DNA of 12,701 bases from Actinomycetes bacterium (GTDB lineage: Bacteria > Actinomycetota > Actinomycetes > Actinomycetales > Actinomycetaceae): contig JAEWEQ010000029.1 of the NCBI GenBank assembly GCA_023389315.1, forward strand, positions 1 through 12,701. The letters are read 5' to 3'. Shown here piece after piece: positions 1 through 6,657 of the stretch. The first letter of the stretch is position 1. Every line of letters starts with the position of its first letter. The notes under the pieces were generated by a model that saw only the letters and a program-made list of their open reading frames with translations, did not search any database and had not been told where the DNA came from. The translations under genes were made by a program, and so were the position numbers.

Positions 1-998
1 TTCCCGCCAATCACCATCACCTCTGGGTTCAACAAGGAGGCCAGATCGGCCAAAGTGCGCCCCAATACCGCTCCGGCATCGGCTACCACCCGGCGCGCTG
101 CGATCTGCCCGGTTTGCAAGGCTTGCGCCACGTCTTCGATGGTTTCACACTCCACCCCCGCGGCCTGCACCTGCTTTATCAAAGTGGGGTTGGCGATCTC
201 CCCCTCCAGGCAGCCACGGTTGCCGCACCGGCACAGTTCATAGCCCGAGGCCGACTGCACGTGTCCGATTTCGCCCGCGAACCCCAGGGCCCCGGTGAAC
301 GCGTCCCCGCGCAGGTACATGCCCGCGCCGATACCGCGCGAAATGAGGATATATACCAGATTCTGTGCGCCGCGGTGTGCCCCGAAAGCCACTTCCGCCA
401 AAGCCGCGGCGTTGGCATCATTGCACACCGTGAAGGCTCCGGTGGTGAGGGTGCGCAACGCGGCAATGGCGTCCTCGTCCATCCAAGTGGGGAGCATGGA
501 AAGTAGCGCCACCTGCTGGGTTTGGGCCTCCACCGGAGCGGGTAGGCCCAAACCCACCGCCACCAGGTCGGCCGGCTTTCGCCCGTTTTCTTTGAGCATC
601 ACCGCGGTGTTTTTCTTCGCCGCTGTCACGAAGTCTTTACCGTCGCCGCCGGCCGGCACTTCCACGCGCCTTAGATCCAGCACGGTGCGGTCACTGCTGA
701 CCAGGCCCAGCACGAAATGGTGCTCGGTGATATCCACGCCGAGGGCGACGCGCTGGGTGGGGGTGAGTTTTATGAGGTTGGCGCGGCGCCCGTTATGGAC
801 AGTGTGTTCACTGGTGATGGTGCCCGCAGCCGTGAGTTCTTTAACCAGGTTGGAAACGGTAGCTTTGGAAAGGCCCGATTCTTGCGCCAGTTGGGATTGG
901 GTGAGGGGTCCCAGTTCGGTCAGCAACCGCATCACCGTGTCACGGTTGTCTTGGCGCAGCTGCGTCAGTGCAGAGGTGCGCGCGGAAGTTTCATCCAT
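1..998 (-). CDS. ROK-family transcriptional repressor (NagC/XylR type), 3' end cut by window edge
   Basis: The reading frame is open on the minus strand from ATG at 998 to the window edge, giving 332 residues of a family that usually runs 370-410. Residues about 15-75 form a winged helix-turn-helix with a MarR-like recognition helix (TQSQLAQESGLSKATVSNLV). Residues about 85 onward are the ROK sugar-kinase-like fold. The ROK zinc site is visible (H246, C256, C258, C263 in a CRCGNRGCLE context), as is the sugar-binding Asn-Asp pair at 193-194. The ATP-binding loop at 89-94 reads DITEHH instead of the D-x-GGT of true ROK kinases, so I infer a regulator that binds a sugar or sugar phosphate but does not phosphorylate it. 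No strong Shine-Dalgarno precedes the start. The target and ligand are unknown; the divergent yeiH-like gene across 430 bp is not an obvious sugar target. Confidence 0.9.
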   Translation of the reverse strand, partial: MDETSARTSALTQLRQDNRDTVMRLLTELGPLTQSQLAQESGLSKATVSNLVKELTAAGTITSEHTVHNGRRANLIKLTPTQRVALGVDITEHHFVLGLVSSDRTVLDLRRVEVPAGGDGKDFVTAAKKNTAVMLKENGRKPADLVAVGLGLPAPVEAQTQQVALLSMLPTWMDEDAIAALRTLTTGAFTVCNDANAAALAEVAFGAHRGAQNLVYILISRGIGAGMYLRGDAFTGALGFAGEIGHVQSASGYELCRCGNRGCLEGEIANPTLIKQVQAAGVECETIEDVAQALQTGQIAARRVVADAGAVLGRTLADLASLLNPEVMVIGG

Positions 999-1426
999 AG
1001 TCCAATCATGCCTAGCTTTAGGTGCTGGAGACAAACGTTAGCGAGCCGACTTGTGCGCCCACCGCCACCGGATAGACCCCGCCGGCGGCATCCTGTACGC
1101 ACCCGAGCGTACGCATCCGACTTGGATACCCGCTCCCGCGCCTCGACCCTGCGACCCACACCCGGCGCCCGCGGTGCTACCCGCCCCTGCCGCCCGCTTC
1201 CACTGTGGCGCAAGCTACATGGCGAAAACCCAAATGAGTTCAGCGCCTGAACGTAAGGGGTGTTTTTGGGGCAAGAGCGAACGTCCTCGCCAGTCAAAAC
1301 GCGGGTGCGAGTTGCGTCACTATTTGACCCGACATCTGGTGCGCCGCCAACTGACATAGGACGACGGCAGGCACCTGGCGGAGCCGGATTTTCCATTGTT
1401 TTGGTGACGAAACAGATATTGGACGA
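999..1426. other. Long divergent intergenic region, no gene seen
   Basis: This 428-bp gap separates the ROK repressor (leftward) from the YeiH-like transporter (rightward). Short reading frames here have no family resemblance or plausible ribosome sites, so I do not call a gene. Visible items are a perfect 8-bp palindrome GCGTACGC at 1107-1114, an isolated TTGACC at 1324-1329 that could be a -35 element but lacks a good -10 partner, and an AT-richer stretch from about 1390 to 1480. Promoters for both flanking genes should lie here, but none can be assigned with confidence. Confidence 0.5.
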
Positions 1427-2584
1427 ATGCCGGGATGGGGGCGGGCCTGTACAAAAATACCTAACGTGAAATATTTGATGCAACGCGCACGGGCCGTTGC
1501 GCCCGGATTATTAGTTTTCATTGTTATCGGTGCGGTATCGATGCTGACCAACTTTTTCGTGCCGCTGCTCTCGGCCATGCTCTTTGCCATCATCTTGGGC
1601 ATGATCGCCCGCAACCTGAATCTGCTACCTGAAAAAGTGGAGCCAGGTTTGGCGTTTAGTGGCAAGACCTTGCTGCGCACCGGCGTGGTACTACTTGGCT
1701 TCCGCTTGGCCCTACCTGACGTACTGCATTTGGGTTTCGGCCCGATCATCGCCATTGCCGGCACCGTGATCAGCGTCTACGTCATCACCTTGCTAGTCGG
1801 CATGAAGATGCGCACCCCGCACGCTATCCGTGTCCTCACCGCCACCGGCACCGCCATCTGCGGGGCGGCCGCGGTGGCTGGCATGTCCTCGGTGGTGCGC
1901 CCCGATCCGCGTTGGGCTGACCGCGATGAAGAAGTCGGCGTCTCCTCCGCCACCGCCGTGGCCTCAGTGACGGTTTACGGCACCATCACCATGATCCTGC
2001 TGCCGGTACTAGCTGCCGCCATGCACCTAAGCCCCATGCAAACCGGGGTGTGGATCGGCACCGCGGTACACGAAGTAGGCCAGGTCGTGGCGTCGGCTGG
2101 ATTCGTATCAGACCCCTCGGTGCTAGACGTGGCGACCTTGACCAAACTCGGCCGGGTAGTACTGCTGGCCCCGCTGGTGGCAGTGGTCGGCTACCTGGAG
2201 ACGCGCCGCGAAAAAGCCATTGTGGAGATGGGCCGCGAACGCGCCCTCGCCGAAGGCCGGGTGCAAGGCGACTATTTCCCCGACCTGGACCTGGAGCGCG
2301 GCAAAATGGTCACCGTCCCGCTGTTCGTACTCGGCTTCCTGGCGGCCATGGCGATCCGTTCGGTGGCGGTGTGGATGCACTGGTATCCGACCCTGGAGCC
2401 GGGCTTCCACGTCCTGGACTGGTTCGCCACCGCGCTGTTGACCGTGGCGATGGGGGCGATGGGCGCCGGCGTGCACCTGAAGACCCTGGTCAGCCGCGGC
2501 GGCAAAGGCCTGGTGCTGGGCGCCGTCGCCACAGTGGTGGCGATCCTGGTTTCGCTAGGCTTGACGCTGGCCTTCGTGAGGTAA
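1427..2584 (+). CDS. yeiH: YeiH/YadS-family putative sulfate exporter (UPF0324 membrane protein)
   Basis: This polytopic membrane protein is up to 385 aa, close to the family's usual 330-360 plus a short lead. It has about ten hydrophobic segments starting near residue 25, the small-residue signature TGTAICGAAAVAG in the middle, and the family block VYGTITMILLPVL followed by GTAVHEVGQVVASAGF. The charged loop after the central helix (RPDPRWADRDEEVG) also fits the family. The family is annotated as a putative sulfate or sulfonate-related exporter, but its substrate is poorly established. The start is uncertain: ATG 1427 has GGAC close upstream, while GTG 1466 and ATG 1478 lie just before the first membrane helix and would give lengths nearer the family norm. 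I keep the longest frame. The gene appears monocistronic, with a hairpin shortly after its stop and a new promoter region before pflB. Confidence 0.85.
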   Translation: MPGWGRACTKIPNVKYLMQRARAVAPGLLVFIVIGAVSMLTNFFVPLLSAMLFAIILGMIARNLNLLPEKVEPGLAFSGKTLLRTGVVLLGFRLALPDVLHLGFGPIIAIAGTVISVYVITLLVGMKMRTPHAIRVLTATGTAICGAAAVAGMSSVVRPDPRWADRDEEVGVSSATAVASVTVYGTITMILLPVLAAAMHLSPMQTGVWIGTAVHEVGQVVASAGFVSDPSVLDVATLTKLGRVVLLAPLVAVVGYLETRREKAIVEMGRERALAEGRVQGDYFPDLDLERGKMVTVPLFVLGFLAAMAIRSVAVWMHWYPTLEPGFHVLDWFATALLTVAMGAMGAGVHLKTLVSRGGKGLVLGAVATVVAILVSLGLTLAFVR

Positions 2585-2605
2585 AAAGGACCCACATGTA
2601 AGCCT

Positions 2606-2631
2606 CATGTCCTCATGAGATGGGGCACATG
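2606..2631 (+). terminator. Hairpin after the YeiH-like gene, probable terminator without U-tract
   Basis: The arms CATGT-CCTCAT (2606-2616) and ATGGGG-c-ACATG (2620-2631) pair over 11 bp with one G-U wobble and one bulged C, around a 3-nt loop. It begins about 20 bp after the stop codon. No T-run follows, so intrinsic termination is inferred from position; actinobacterial terminators often lack a U-tract. Confidence 0.5.
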
Positions 2632-2696
2632 CCCTCGCAAACACTCACACCCAGGGACTTTCGGCCCAGCGGCACCACTGCAGGCGGTGACCGGGG

Positions 2697-2718
2697 TAAC
2701 AAAAGTGAACGTATGTTA
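2697..2718. promoter_or_regulatory. Spaced inverted repeat upstream of the pfl promoter, possible activator site
   Basis: TAACA (2697-2701) and TGTTA (2714-2718) are perfect inverted 5-bp arms separated by 12 bp. They lie about 45 bp upstream of the candidate -10 box, a place typical for an activator. The arms are short and match no regulator I recognise, so chance occurrence is possible. Confidence 0.25.
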
Positions 2719-2737
2719 GGTGGCCCATAGTTCCTTT

Positions 2738-2768
2738 TTCTGGCGCCCACTTCGATGCGCACTAAAAT
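2738..2768 (+). promoter_or_regulatory. Candidate sigma70-type promoter for pflB
   Basis: TAAAAT at 2763-2768 is a good -10 match. Candidate -35 sequences are weak: TTCTGG at 2738-2743 with a 19-bp spacer, or CTGGCG at 2740-2745 with a 17-bp spacer. A poor -35 would fit an activator-dependent promoter. Transcription would start near 2775, giving a leader of about 120 nt. Confidence 0.4.
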
Positions 2769-2823
2769 AGAAACTGACACATCGATCCACGCCTAAACCC
2801 AGGCGCGCGGGCTCGCTGAGAGT

Positions 2824-2837
2824 AGGACCACCGTCCT
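2824..2837 (+). promoter_or_regulatory. Small stem-loop in the pflB leader
   Basis: AGGAC (2824-2828) and GTCCT (2833-2837) form a perfect 5-bp stem with a 4-nt loop, about 45 nt before the Shine-Dalgarno site. Any role in leader control is inference. Confidence 0.3.
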
Positions 2838-2893
2838 CGCCCTGCAGTTATCCCGACGATGGACGACACAACCTGTCTATTAGGAGTCAGATA

Positions 2894-4987
2894 GTGGCAA
2901 CCGAAACCGATAAGGATGCGACCACCCAGGAAGCCTGGGAAGGATTCGTCCCCGGTAACTGGAACGACAACATCGACGTTCGTGACTTCATCCAGCTGAA
3001 CTACACCCCTTACGAGGGCGATGCCAGCTTCCTGAGCGGGCCCACCGAAAAGACGCTGCGCCTGTGGGACACCCTGGATAAGCAGTACCTAGCGGTAGAG
3101 CGCGAAAAGCGGGTGTACGACGTAGACACCAAAACTCCCGCCGACGTTGACGCCTTCCCCGCCGGCTACATCAGCGAAGATGACGACGTGATTGTCGGCC
3201 TCCAAACCGACGTCCCCCTCAAGCGCGCCATGATGCCCAACGGCGGCTGGCGCATGGTGGAAACCGCCATCCGTGAGGCCGGGAAAGAACCCGACCCGGA
3301 AGTGAAGAAGATCTTCACCCAGTACCGCAAGACCCACAACGACGCAGTCTTCGACATCTACACCCCGCGTATCCGCGCGGCCCGTTCCTCCCACATCATC
3401 ACCGGCCTGCCGGACGCCTACGGGCGTGGCCGCATCATCGGTGACTACCGCCGCGTCGCCCTGTACGGTGTGGACAAGCTGATCGAAGAGAAGCAAAAGG
3501 ACAAAGATGCGGTCGCCAACCAGCCGTTCTCTGAACACTGGTGCCGCTACCGGGAAGAGCACGCCGAGCAGATCAAGGCGCTGAAGAAGCTCAAGAACAT
3601 GGCTGCCCGCTACGGGTTCGACATCTCCGGCCCCGCCAAGACCGCCCAGGAAGCAGTGCAGTGGACCTACTTCGGCTACCTTGCTTCGGTGAAGTCCCAA
3701 GACGGCGCCGCCATGTCCATCGGCCGCCTGTCCGGTTTCTTCGACGCCTACTTCGAGCGTGACTTCAAGCGCGGCATCCTCACCGAGGAACAAGCCCAGG
3801 AAATCATTGACGCCCTGGTCATTAAGCTGCGCATCGTGCGTTTCTTGCGCACCATCGATTACGATGCAATCTTCTCCGGCGACCCCTACTGGGCAACTTG
3901 GTCCGACGGTGGTTTCGGCGAGGACGGTCGCACCCTGGTCACCAAGACCTCCTTCCGTTTGCTGCAGACCCTGATGAACTTGGGTCCGGCCCCGGAACCG
4001 AACATCACCATTTTCTGGTCCGAGCGTCTGCCCGAGGGTTACAAGCGTTTCTGCGCGCGCGTATCCATTGAAACTTCTTCGGTCCAATACGAAGCTGACG
4101 ATCAGATCCGTAATGCTTGGGGCGACGACGCGGCCATTGCTTGCTGTGTTTCCCCCATGCGTATCGGCAAGCAGATGCAGTTCTTCGGGGCTCGCGTGAA
4201 CGCCGCTAAGGCACTGCTGTACGCCATCAACGGTGGTCGCGACGAGGTCTCCGGCAAGCAGGTCGTTAACGGTCACGAACCCATCCAGGGTGAAGGCCCG
4301 CTCGACTTCGACGAAGTGTGGGAGAAGTACGAAGAGATGCTCGACTGGGTGGTTGGCACCTACGTCGAGGCTCTCAACATCATCCACTTCTGCCACGACC
4401 GCTACGCCTACGAAGCCATGGAGATGGCGTTGCACGACTCCGAGATCGTGCGCACCATGGGTTGCGGTATCGCCGGCCTGTCCATCGTGGCGGACTCCCT
4501 ATCGGCCATTAAGTACGCCAAGGTCACCCCGGTGCGCGACGAAACCGGCCTGGTGGTTGATTACGTCACCGAGGGCGAGTTCCCCATCTACGGTAACGAC
4601 GATGACCGCGCCGATGACATCGCCGCCACCATCGTTCACACCATCATGGCGAAGATCAAGGCGATCCCGATGTACCGCGACGCCATTCCCACCCAGTCGG
4701 TGCTGACCATCACCTCCAACGTGGTGTACGGCAAGGCCACCGGGTCCTTCCCCTCCGGCCACCAGGCTGGTACCCCGTTCGCGCCCGGCGCGAACCCGGA
4801 AAACGGGATGGACACCCACGGGATGCTCGCCTCCATGCTGTCGGTAGGCAAGCTGAACTACGACGACGCTCTGGATGGCATTTCACTGACGAACACGATC
4901 GTGCCTTCGTCTTTGGGACGCACCCAGGATGAACAAATCACGAACCTGGTTGGCATCATGGACGCCGGGTTCATCAAGAAGGGCTAG
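2894..4987 (+). CDS. pflB: Pyruvate formate-lyase large chain lacking its glycyl-radical domain
   Basis: This enzyme carries out CoA-dependent cleavage of pyruvate to acetyl-CoA and formate in anaerobic fermentation (formate C-acetyltransferase). The GTG start at 2894 is preceded by AGGAG with 7-nt spacing. The 697 residues align by eye with the PFL barrel: YGRGRIIGDYRR at 176-187 (carboxylate-binding arginine region), W335, the adjacent catalytic cysteines C417-C418 in IACCVSPM, FFGARVNAAKALLYAINGG at 430-448 and TITSNVVYGKATG at 605-617. The chain then ends at residue 697, just after LVGIMDAGFIKKG. Full-length enzymes (about 760-790 aa) continue for some 60 residues with the radical loop RVSGYA. 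That segment is missing here and is encoded by the separate gene 134 bp downstream, so this chain should be inactive alone and need the small protein as its radical partner. There is no sign of a frameshift: the stop is clean and the next gene has its own start and ribosome site. Confidence 0.93.
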   Translation: MATETDKDATTQEAWEGFVPGNWNDNIDVRDFIQLNYTPYEGDASFLSGPTEKTLRLWDTLDKQYLAVEREKRVYDVDTKTPADVDAFPAGYISEDDDVIVGLQTDVPLKRAMMPNGGWRMVETAIREAGKEPDPEVKKIFTQYRKTHNDAVFDIYTPRIRAARSSHIITGLPDAYGRGRIIGDYRRVALYGVDKLIEEKQKDKDAVANQPFSEHWCRYREEHAEQIKALKKLKNMAARYGFDISGPAKTAQEAVQWTYFGYLASVKSQDGAAMSIGRLSGFFDAYFERDFKRGILTEEQAQEIIDALVIKLRIVRFLRTIDYDAIFSGDPYWATWSDGGFGEDGRTLVTKTSFRLLQTLMNLGPAPEPNITIFWSERLPEGYKRFCARVSIETSSVQYEADDQIRNAWGDDAAIACCVSPMRIGKQMQFFGARVNAAKALLYAINGGRDEVSGKQVVNGHEPIQGEGPLDFDEVWEKYEEMLDWVVGTYVEALNIIHFCHDRYAYEAMEMALHDSEIVRTMGCGIAGLSIVADSLSAIKYAKVTPVRDETGLVVDYVTEGEFPIYGNDDDRADDIAATIVHTIMAKIKAIPMYRDAIPTQSVLTITSNVVYGKATGSFPSGHQAGTPFAPGANPENGMDTHGMLASMLSVGKLNYDDALDGISLTNTIVPSSLGRTQDEQITNLVGIMDAGFIKKG

Positions 4988-4989
4988 TT

Positions 4990-5038
4990 CCCGGCGGCGT
5001 CGCCACTACTTCACGAGGGCGGTAGCGACGCCCCCGGG
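4990..5038 (+). other. Large intercistronic hairpin between pflB and grcA
   Basis: The left arm at 4990-5003 (CCCGGCGGCGTCGC) pairs with 5025-5038 over 14 positions with a single C/C mismatch, around a 21-nt loop. It starts two bases after the pflB stop codon. No T-run follows and the next gene clearly belongs to the same pathway, so a partial terminator, RNase-processing barrier or 3'-end stabiliser that sets the PflB:GrcA ratio is more likely than full termination. This role is inferred. Confidence 0.6.
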
Positions 5039-5078
5039 CCGACCGGCCCAGCCGAACGAACTCGGGCCAATCCGGCCC
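5036..5078 (+). repeat. Two tandem GGGCC/GGCCC mini-hairpins in the pflB-grcA spacer
   Basis: GGGCC-GACC-GGCCC at 5036-5049 and GGGCC-AATCC-GGCCC at 5064-5078 are two copies of the same 5-bp stem with different loops, 14 bp apart. The first shares bases with the 3' arm of the larger hairpin at 4990-5038, so the two structures are mutually exclusive. An A-rich unstructured stretch then leads into the grcA ribosome site. Confidence 0.45.
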
Positions 5079-5121
5079 ACTTCCAAAAACCAACCAACCA
5101 GAACCAATAAGGAGTTAAGAA

Positions 5122-5373
5122 ATGGCTACCAAGAGCTTTGATGAGCGTCTGGCTTCGATGAAGGCTAACCGCGAACTGACCGGCGGCGTTAAGGGCCTGT
5201 ACCACGCCAACATCAACGTACTGAACCGCGACACCCTGGAAGACGCCATGGAGCACCCGGAGAAGTACCCCCAGCTGACCGTGCGCGTGTCCGGCTACGC
5301 GGTGAACTTCGTGCGCCTCACCCGCGAACAGCAGCTGGATGTTATCTCCCGTACCTTCCACCAGGGCGTGTGA
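5122..5373 (+). CDS. grcA: Stand-alone glycyl-radical subunit of pyruvate formate-lyase (GrcA-like)
   Basis: This 83-aa protein matches the C-terminal domain of PflB that the upstream large chain lacks. Residues about 29-83 (YHANINVLNRDTLEDAMEHP onward) correspond to the last 55-60 residues of E. coli PflB. The radical-bearing glycine is G58 in RVSGYAV (codon 5293-5295). The first 25 or so residues (MATKSFDERLASMKANREL) are an extra charged lead, perhaps a docking helix. ATG 5122 is preceded by AAGGAG with 7-nt spacing, so it is translated independently. E. coli YfiD/GrcA is an autonomous glycyl-radical spare part that rescues oxygen-cleaved PflB, but it is about 127 aa and its host keeps a full-length PflB. 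Here the small protein appears to be the only source of the radical glycine in the operon, so it would be an obligate subunit, activated by the PflA encoded next. Confidence 0.9.
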   Translation: MATKSFDERLASMKANRELTGGVKGLYHANINVLNRDTLEDAMEHPEKYPQLTVRVSGYAVNFVRLTREQQLDVISRTFHQGV

Positions 5374-5387
5374 GTCACCCAGTTTAG

Positions 5388-6368
5388 ATGACTGAACTAG
5401 ATCGCGAAATCGCCGGAGGTAGCGCCCCCAAACAGGGGGCGCCTTCCGGCGATTTCGCTGTCACCACCCCGGCCGGAGCGGTACCGCTACCGATGGTGGC
5501 CGGGGATGGAACCACCGGGGAGTACCGGCCCGAACCGCTAGAAGAAGCAGTGCCGCGGATGCGTGGCACCGGCCTGGCGGGCGTGCCCAATGCTCCCCTC
5601 ATGAGCCGCCACGACCACCTGGTCGCGGTACGCACCGGGGAGCTCGCTTCGGTGCACTCTTGGGAACTGGTGACGGCCGTTGACGGGCCCGGCACGCGCA
5701 TGACTTTGTTCATGGCCGGATGCCCGCTGCGCTGCCTGTACTGCCACAACCCTGACACCATGAAGATGCGCGAGGGGCACCCGATTTTGTTGGCAGACGC
5801 CATCGACCGGGTGATGCGCTACCTGCCAGTATTCAAGGCCACCAACGGCGGTCTGACGATCTCCGGCGGGGAACCCCTAATGCAACCAATGTTCGTACGC
5901 AACCTCCTTCGCGGGGTTCATGCCCGCGGGGTGCACACCGCCATCGACACCTCCGGTTTCCTGGGGTCCGCACTGTTGGATGAGGACCTGGAGAACGTCG
6001 ACCTGGTGTTGCTAGACATTAAAAGCGGGCTACCGGAAACTTACGAACGCGTCACCGGACGCCCCCTGTCCCCCACCATTGAATTCGGGGACCGCTTGCA
6101 CCGCGCGGGTGTGAAGAAATGGATCCGCTTCGTCCTCGTGCCAGGGCTGACGGATGCTCCCGAGAACATCGCTGCCGCAGCTGACATCGCGGCCCGCTGG
6201 GCCTCTACCGTGGAACGCGTGGAAGTGCTGCCCTTCCATAAGATGGGTGAAGATAAGTGGGAGGAGCTGAACATGCACTACGAACTCAGCGACACCCCCA
6301 CCCCCACTAACGATGAAACTGAAGCGGCGCGCGAGATTTTCCGCGCCCGCGGCCTGACGGTGTATTAG
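5388..6368 (+). CDS. pflA: Pyruvate formate-lyase activating enzyme (radical SAM)
   Basis: This enzyme uses a [4Fe-4S] cluster and S-adenosylmethionine to abstract hydrogen from the target glycine, here expected to be G58 of the separate small subunit. The cluster motif is C112-x3-C116-x2-C119 (GCPLRCLYCHNPDT), preceded by VDGPGTR at 98-104. SGGEP at 159-163 is the SAM-contacting motif, IDTSGF lies at 186-191 and WIRFVLVPGLTD at 245-256. The frame is 326 aa against about 246 in E. coli; the first 70-80 residues are extra and low in recognisable motifs. ATG 5388 is 14 bp after the grcA stop but has no clear Shine-Dalgarno, and the strong hairpin at 5404-5458 falls in its first 25 codons. In-frame alternatives are ATG 5493, 5559 and 5601; the last begins MSRHDH, close to where short PflA proteins begin. 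Function is secure; the start is not. Confidence 0.92.
   Translation: MTELDREIAGGSAPKQGAPSGDFAVTTPAGAVPLPMVAGDGTTGEYRPEPLEEAVPRMRGTGLAGVPNAPLMSRHDHLVAVRTGELASVHSWELVTAVDGPGTRMTLFMAGCPLRCLYCHNPDTMKMREGHPILLADAIDRVMRYLPVFKATNGGLTISGGEPLMQPMFVRNLLRGVHARGVHTAIDTSGFLGSALLDEDLENVDLVLLDIKSGLPETYERVTGRPLSPTIEFGDRLHRAGVKKWIRFVLVPGLTDAPENIAAAADIAARWASTVERVEVLPFHKMGEDKWEELNMHYELSDTPTPTNDETEAAREIFRARGLTVY
5404..5458 (+). terminator. Very strong 24-bp hairpin at the grcA/pflA junction
   Basis: The outer arms 5404-5417 (GCGAAATCGCCGGA) and 5445-5458 pair perfectly over 14 bp. They continue with a G-U and a G-C pair, a 2-nt bulge (5420-5421), and a perfect 8-bp stem GCGCCCCC/GGGGGCGC (5422-5429 with 5435-5442) around the loop AAACA. 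It begins 31 bp after the grcA stop. No U-tract follows. It lies inside the longest pflA reading frame, so either pflA really starts downstream of it or translation must unfold it. Likely roles are attenuation lowering pflA expression, or protection of the pflB-grcA 3' end. Confidence 0.75.
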
Positions 6369-6375
6369 AGCGTGT

Positions 6376-6400
6376 AGCTGGCGTGGGTTATGCGCCGGCT
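6376..6400 (+). terminator. Probable terminator of the pfl operon
   Basis: AGCTGGCG (6376-6383) pairs with CGCCGGCT (6393-6400) over 8 bp with one G-U wobble and a 9-nt loop, starting 8 bp after the pflA stop. A short TTT follows at 6408-6410. Confidence 0.5.
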
Positions 6401-6483
6401 GAGCTAGTTTGCGTGGCACACCGCTGGCTACTGTTTTTAAACTGTGCTCCCTCTTGGCTGGAAACTGCCTCATATGCCGATTC

Positions 6484-6497
6484 TGCACGTACGTGCA
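6484..6497. promoter_or_regulatory. Perfect 14-bp palindrome upstream of the Tat-exported protein gene
   Basis: TGCACGTACGTGCA is a perfect palindrome about 160 bp upstream of the secreted-protein start, in the 289-bp gap after pflA. It could be a dimeric-regulator operator. No known regulator is assigned. Confidence 0.35.
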
Positions 6498-6568
6498 CGC
6501 CGCCAACGTCATATAGGTCAGATTTGAAATAGCGTCTAATTTCACTCGCTCGCAGCACCCCCTGTCAG

Positions 6569-6598
6569 TTGCACCAGTTCAAACCCCGTGTGTAAACT
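6569..6598 (+). promoter_or_regulatory. Candidate promoter for the Tat-exported protein gene
   Basis: TTGCAC (6569-6574) and TAAACT (6593-6598) are separated by 18 bp and sit at the edge of the most AT-rich stretch in the window. Transcription would begin near 6605, leaving a leader of about 50 nt that contains the inverted repeat at 6610-6625. Both boxes are only partial matches to consensus. Confidence 0.35.
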
Positions 6599-6609
6599 TT
6601 TAAAGTATT

Positions 6610-6625
6610 TTTCTGCTTGCAGAAA
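6610..6625. promoter_or_regulatory. 16-bp inverted repeat in the leader of the Tat-exported protein gene
   Basis: TTTCTGC-TT-GCAGAAA has perfect 7-bp arms with a 2-bp centre, just downstream of the candidate promoter and 22 bp before the Shine-Dalgarno AGGAG (6648-6652). It could be an operator overlapping the start of transcription. A 2-nt loop is too tight for a good RNA hairpin, which favours DNA recognition. Confidence 0.4.
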
Positions 6626-6657
6626 TTTAACAATATCTTTATGCACTAGGAGCCTTC

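Larger units (their letters stand above)
2585..2893 (+). other. Intergenic region and 5' leader of the pfl operon
   Basis: This 309-bp non-coding stretch holds, in order, the hairpin after the YeiH-like gene, a spaced inverted repeat at 2697-2718, a candidate promoter around 2738-2768 and a roughly 110-nt leader with a small hairpin at 2824-2837. It ends with the Shine-Dalgarno AGGAG at 2882-2886, seven bases before the GTG start of pflB. No small gene is seen. The long leader and upstream repeat are what one would expect for oxygen- or redox-controlled expression, but no recognised FNR, CRP or Rex site could be identified. Confidence 0.55.

Noticed and set aside
295..1041. Plus-strand open frame of 248 codons over the ROK gene
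   Set aside because: Its translation is Ser/Arg/Thr-rich without domain features, and the opposite strand encodes a clear ROK protein.
965..1483. Minus-strand 172-codon frame across the intergenic gap
   Set aside because: It overlaps the ROK start out of frame, is Arg/Pro/Gly-rich, has no ribosome site and matches no family.
2810..2880. Possible TPP riboswitch in the pflB leader because of a CTGAGA string
   Set aside because: The downstream TPP core (TGAACCTGAT-like element) and the required stems are absent; only the short string matches.
3089..4435. Long minus-strand open frame (448 codons) inside pflB
   Set aside because: It is antisense to a highly conserved enzyme gene, has low-complexity Val/Gly/Asp-rich composition and no family signature; it is a shadow of high-GC codon bias.
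4929..5141. Frameshift joining pflB and the radical domain through another reading frame
   Set aside because: The overlapping frame has no resemblance to PFL, the grcA gene has its own Shine-Dalgarno and extra N-terminus, and the spacer is hairpin-rich; the split looks genuine.
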